From positions 1-6,569 of the forward strand of contig JAQUNT010000132.1 in NCBI GenBank assembly GCA_028717525.1: a DNA stretch of 6,569 nucleotides, given 5' to 3'. Of this stretch, positions 5,542 through 6,569 are shown in pieces. The first letter of the stretch is position 1. Every line of letters starts with the position of its first letter. The position numbers and the translations under genes are program-made. The notes under the pieces are model-generated. The model searched no databases, was not told the origin of the DNA, and saw only the letters and a list, made by a program, of their open reading frames with translations. This DNA comes from Elusimicrobiota bacterium. GTDB lineage: Bacteria > Elusimicrobiota > Elusimicrobia > UBA1565 > UBA9628.

Positions 5542-6081
5542 TCAACGGCCAGACTCTGGCGCGCCAGTCTCCTCGAACCGCCTCAAAATCTTCTCCAGCC
5601 ACCTCTGGTCCATCTCGTCGAAGGCCGCGGGCGCGGCGCTGTCCACGTCGAAGACCGCCCAGACCTTGCCGGTCTTGTCGCGCACCGGCAGGGCGATCTC
5701 GGAGAGGTTGCGCGGGTCGCACTCGATGTGCGCCTCGCCCAGGGCCTTGACGTCCGGCACGATGAACGCCTGGCCGCCGGCCGCCACCCGGCCGCAGACC
5801 CCGTGCAGGGGCAGGGGCGAGCAGGCCGGCTTGTCGCGGTGGGGCCCCAGCACCAGGCTCTGGCCGTCCACCGCCAGCAGGTAGAAACCGCACCAGGAGT
5901 AGGGGCTGCCCGCGAAAGCGCTCCAGAGGACGTCGACGACCTCGCGCATCATGCGGTCGACCCTGAGCTCCCGCCGCCGCCACTTGCGCTCCAGGGCCAG
6001 GTGCACCTTGTCGTAGCGAGCGCGGGAAGGGCGCGCCTTCAGGCGCTCCTCTTCGGAAACTCGGTCAGGGATGTCTGCCAT
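5542..6081 (-). CDS. msrC: GAF-domain free methionine-(R)-sulfoxide reductase
   Basis: A 179-residue cytoplasmic protein with one GAF domain (about 45-172). Family fRMsr (MsrC/YebR) reduces free L-methionine-(R)-sulfoxide using cysteines and thioredoxin. The marks are SWCGFYLL (62-69), LVLGP (76-80), KPAC (84-87), GVCG (94-97), IECD (119-122), SEIALPV (127-133) and FDVDS (144-148). Cys87, Cys96 and Cys121 correspond to E. coli Cys84, Cys94 and Cys118. The loop between the first two is one residue shorter than in E. coli. The N-terminal 45 residues are charged and longer than in E. coli. ATG at 6081 is chosen over TTG at 6102 because GAGAGGAG lies 5 bases upstream of it. Its start overlaps the rlmN stop by 17 bases, so the two are co-transcribed. 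A non-enzymatic GAF sensor is less likely, given the cysteines. Confidence 0.83.
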   Translation of the reverse strand: MADIPDRVSEEERLKARPSRARYDKVHLALERKWRRRELRVDRMMREVVDVLWSAFAGSPYSWCGFYLLAVDGQSLVLGPHRDKPACSPLPLHGVCGRVAAGGQAFIVPDVKALGEAHIECDPRNLSEIALPVRDKTGKVWAVFDVDSAAPAAFDEMDQRWLEKILRRFEETGAPESGR

Positions 6082-6569
6082 CGGGGCTCCTCTCAGATAC
6101 AAGTTGGCCGCAGGCCCCCTGGATGTCGGCGCCCAGGCTCTGCCGCAGGGTGGCCTTGAGGCCGGCGGCCAGCAGCCGCTCCTGTAAGCGCCGGGCCTCG
6201 GGCTCCGAGGTCGGCCGCAGAGGCCCCGCGGTAGGGTTATAAAGGATGAGGTTGATGTGGAAAAGCTCGGCCCGCCCCAGCCGGCGGACGAAGGCCACCA
6301 GGGCGTCGGCGTCGCGCTCCCGGTCGTTGACCCCGGCCAGCAGGGCGCATTCCAGGAGGACCTTCCGGGAGCTCGCGCCCAGGTAACGCTCCAGGGCGCG
6401 GGAGAGCTCCGCCAGGGGGTAGGCCCGGTTGGCCGGCACGAGCCGGCTGCGCAGGCCGTCCTCGGCGGCGTGCAGGGACACGGCCAGGTTGATCTGCGGG
6501 AAATCCTCGGCGAAGCGCTCGATGCCCTGGGGGATGCCCACGGTCGAGACCGAGACGTGCTGGGCGCCG
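6065..6569 (-). CDS. rlmN: RlmN, dual-specificity rRNA/tRNA adenine-C2 methyltransferase (C-terminal part)
   Basis: The last 168 codons of a gene that enters from the right edge. RlmN is a radical-SAM enzyme that methylates C2 of A2503 in 23S rRNA and A37 of some tRNAs. Motifs seen are HVSVSTVGIPQGI at the window edge, INLAVSLHAA, VLLECALLAGVND, HINLILYNPT and, near the end, ADIQGACGQL. The Cys in ACGQL (codon 6112-6110) is the methyl-carrying C-terminal Cys of RlmN (Cys355 in E. coli). The N-terminal half with the CxxxCxxC cluster is outside the window. After ACGQL only 11 residues remain, fewer than the tail of E. coli RlmN. The TGA at 6067-6065 lies inside the following reductase gene. Cfr shares these motifs, but the housekeeping context and ending favour RlmN. 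Confidence 0.92.
   Translation of the reverse strand, partial: GAQHVSVSTVGIPQGIERFAEDFPQINLAVSLHAAEDGLRSRLVPANRAYPLAELSRALERYLGASSRKVLLECALLAGVNDRERDADALVAFVRRLGRAELFHINLILYNPTAGPLRPTSEPEARRLQERLLAAGLKATLRQSLGADIQGACGQLVSERSPDGRHP
6087..6094 (-). promoter_or_regulatory. Shine-Dalgarno that sets the msrC start
   Basis: GAGAGGAG on the minus strand ends 5 bases before ATG 6081, inside the 3' end of rlmN. It supports the ATG over the in-frame TTG at 6102. Confidence 0.7.

Noticed and set aside
1..6569. CRISPR array, tRNA or rRNA gene, insertion sequence or phage integrase
   Set aside because: No regularly spaced repeats, cloverleaf-like stretch, transposase motif or terminal inverted repeats were seen; genes are housekeeping-like and uniform in base use.

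Overview
The window is a GC-rich stretch (by eye about two-thirds G+C) from a Gram-negative, diderm bacterium. An outer-membrane-type lipoprotein signal and a TonB/ExbB/ExbD motor both need two membranes. All supported genes lie on the minus strand. Wide divergence from well-studied model proteins suggests an uncultured or little-studied phylum. Elusimicrobiota or a deltaproteobacterial-type lineage would fit, but nothing here proves it.

Right edge (5542-6569): the 3' part of rlmN (23S rRNA/tRNA adenine-C2 methyltransferase) overlaps by 17 bases the start of a GAF-domain protein that carries all three cysteines of free methionine-(R)-sulfoxide reductase. They are followed by a perfect 13-bp hairpin (5494-5523).

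Middle and left (260-5345): a six-gene, tightly packed operon reads Pit-family phosphate permease, DUF47/PhoU-like partner, HEAT-repeat lipoprotein, ExbB/TolQ, ExbD/TolR, TonB. Gaps between genes are 0 to 23 bases. Its 5' region (5346-5493) has a consensus -10 only 14 bases before the permease ATG, and two 11-bp-period direct repeats resembling Pho boxes. The layout suggests one unit in which inner-membrane phosphate uptake is tied to a surface or periplasmic lipoprotein and to a proton-driven motor spanning the periplasm. The HEAT lipoprotein is built from two copies of one module of about 220 residues joined by a proline-rich linker.

Left edge (1-259): past the tonB stop lies an intergenic stretch with overlapping hairpins and a plausible promoter. 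Then come a 20-codon mini-ORF and, 2 bases after its stop, the start of a gene with a signal-peptide-like N-terminus that runs out of the window.

The most unusual element is the combination of pit, DUF47, duplicated HEAT lipoprotein and exbB-exbD-tonB in one unit. A phosphate-linked role for the motor is inferred from gene order, not shown.
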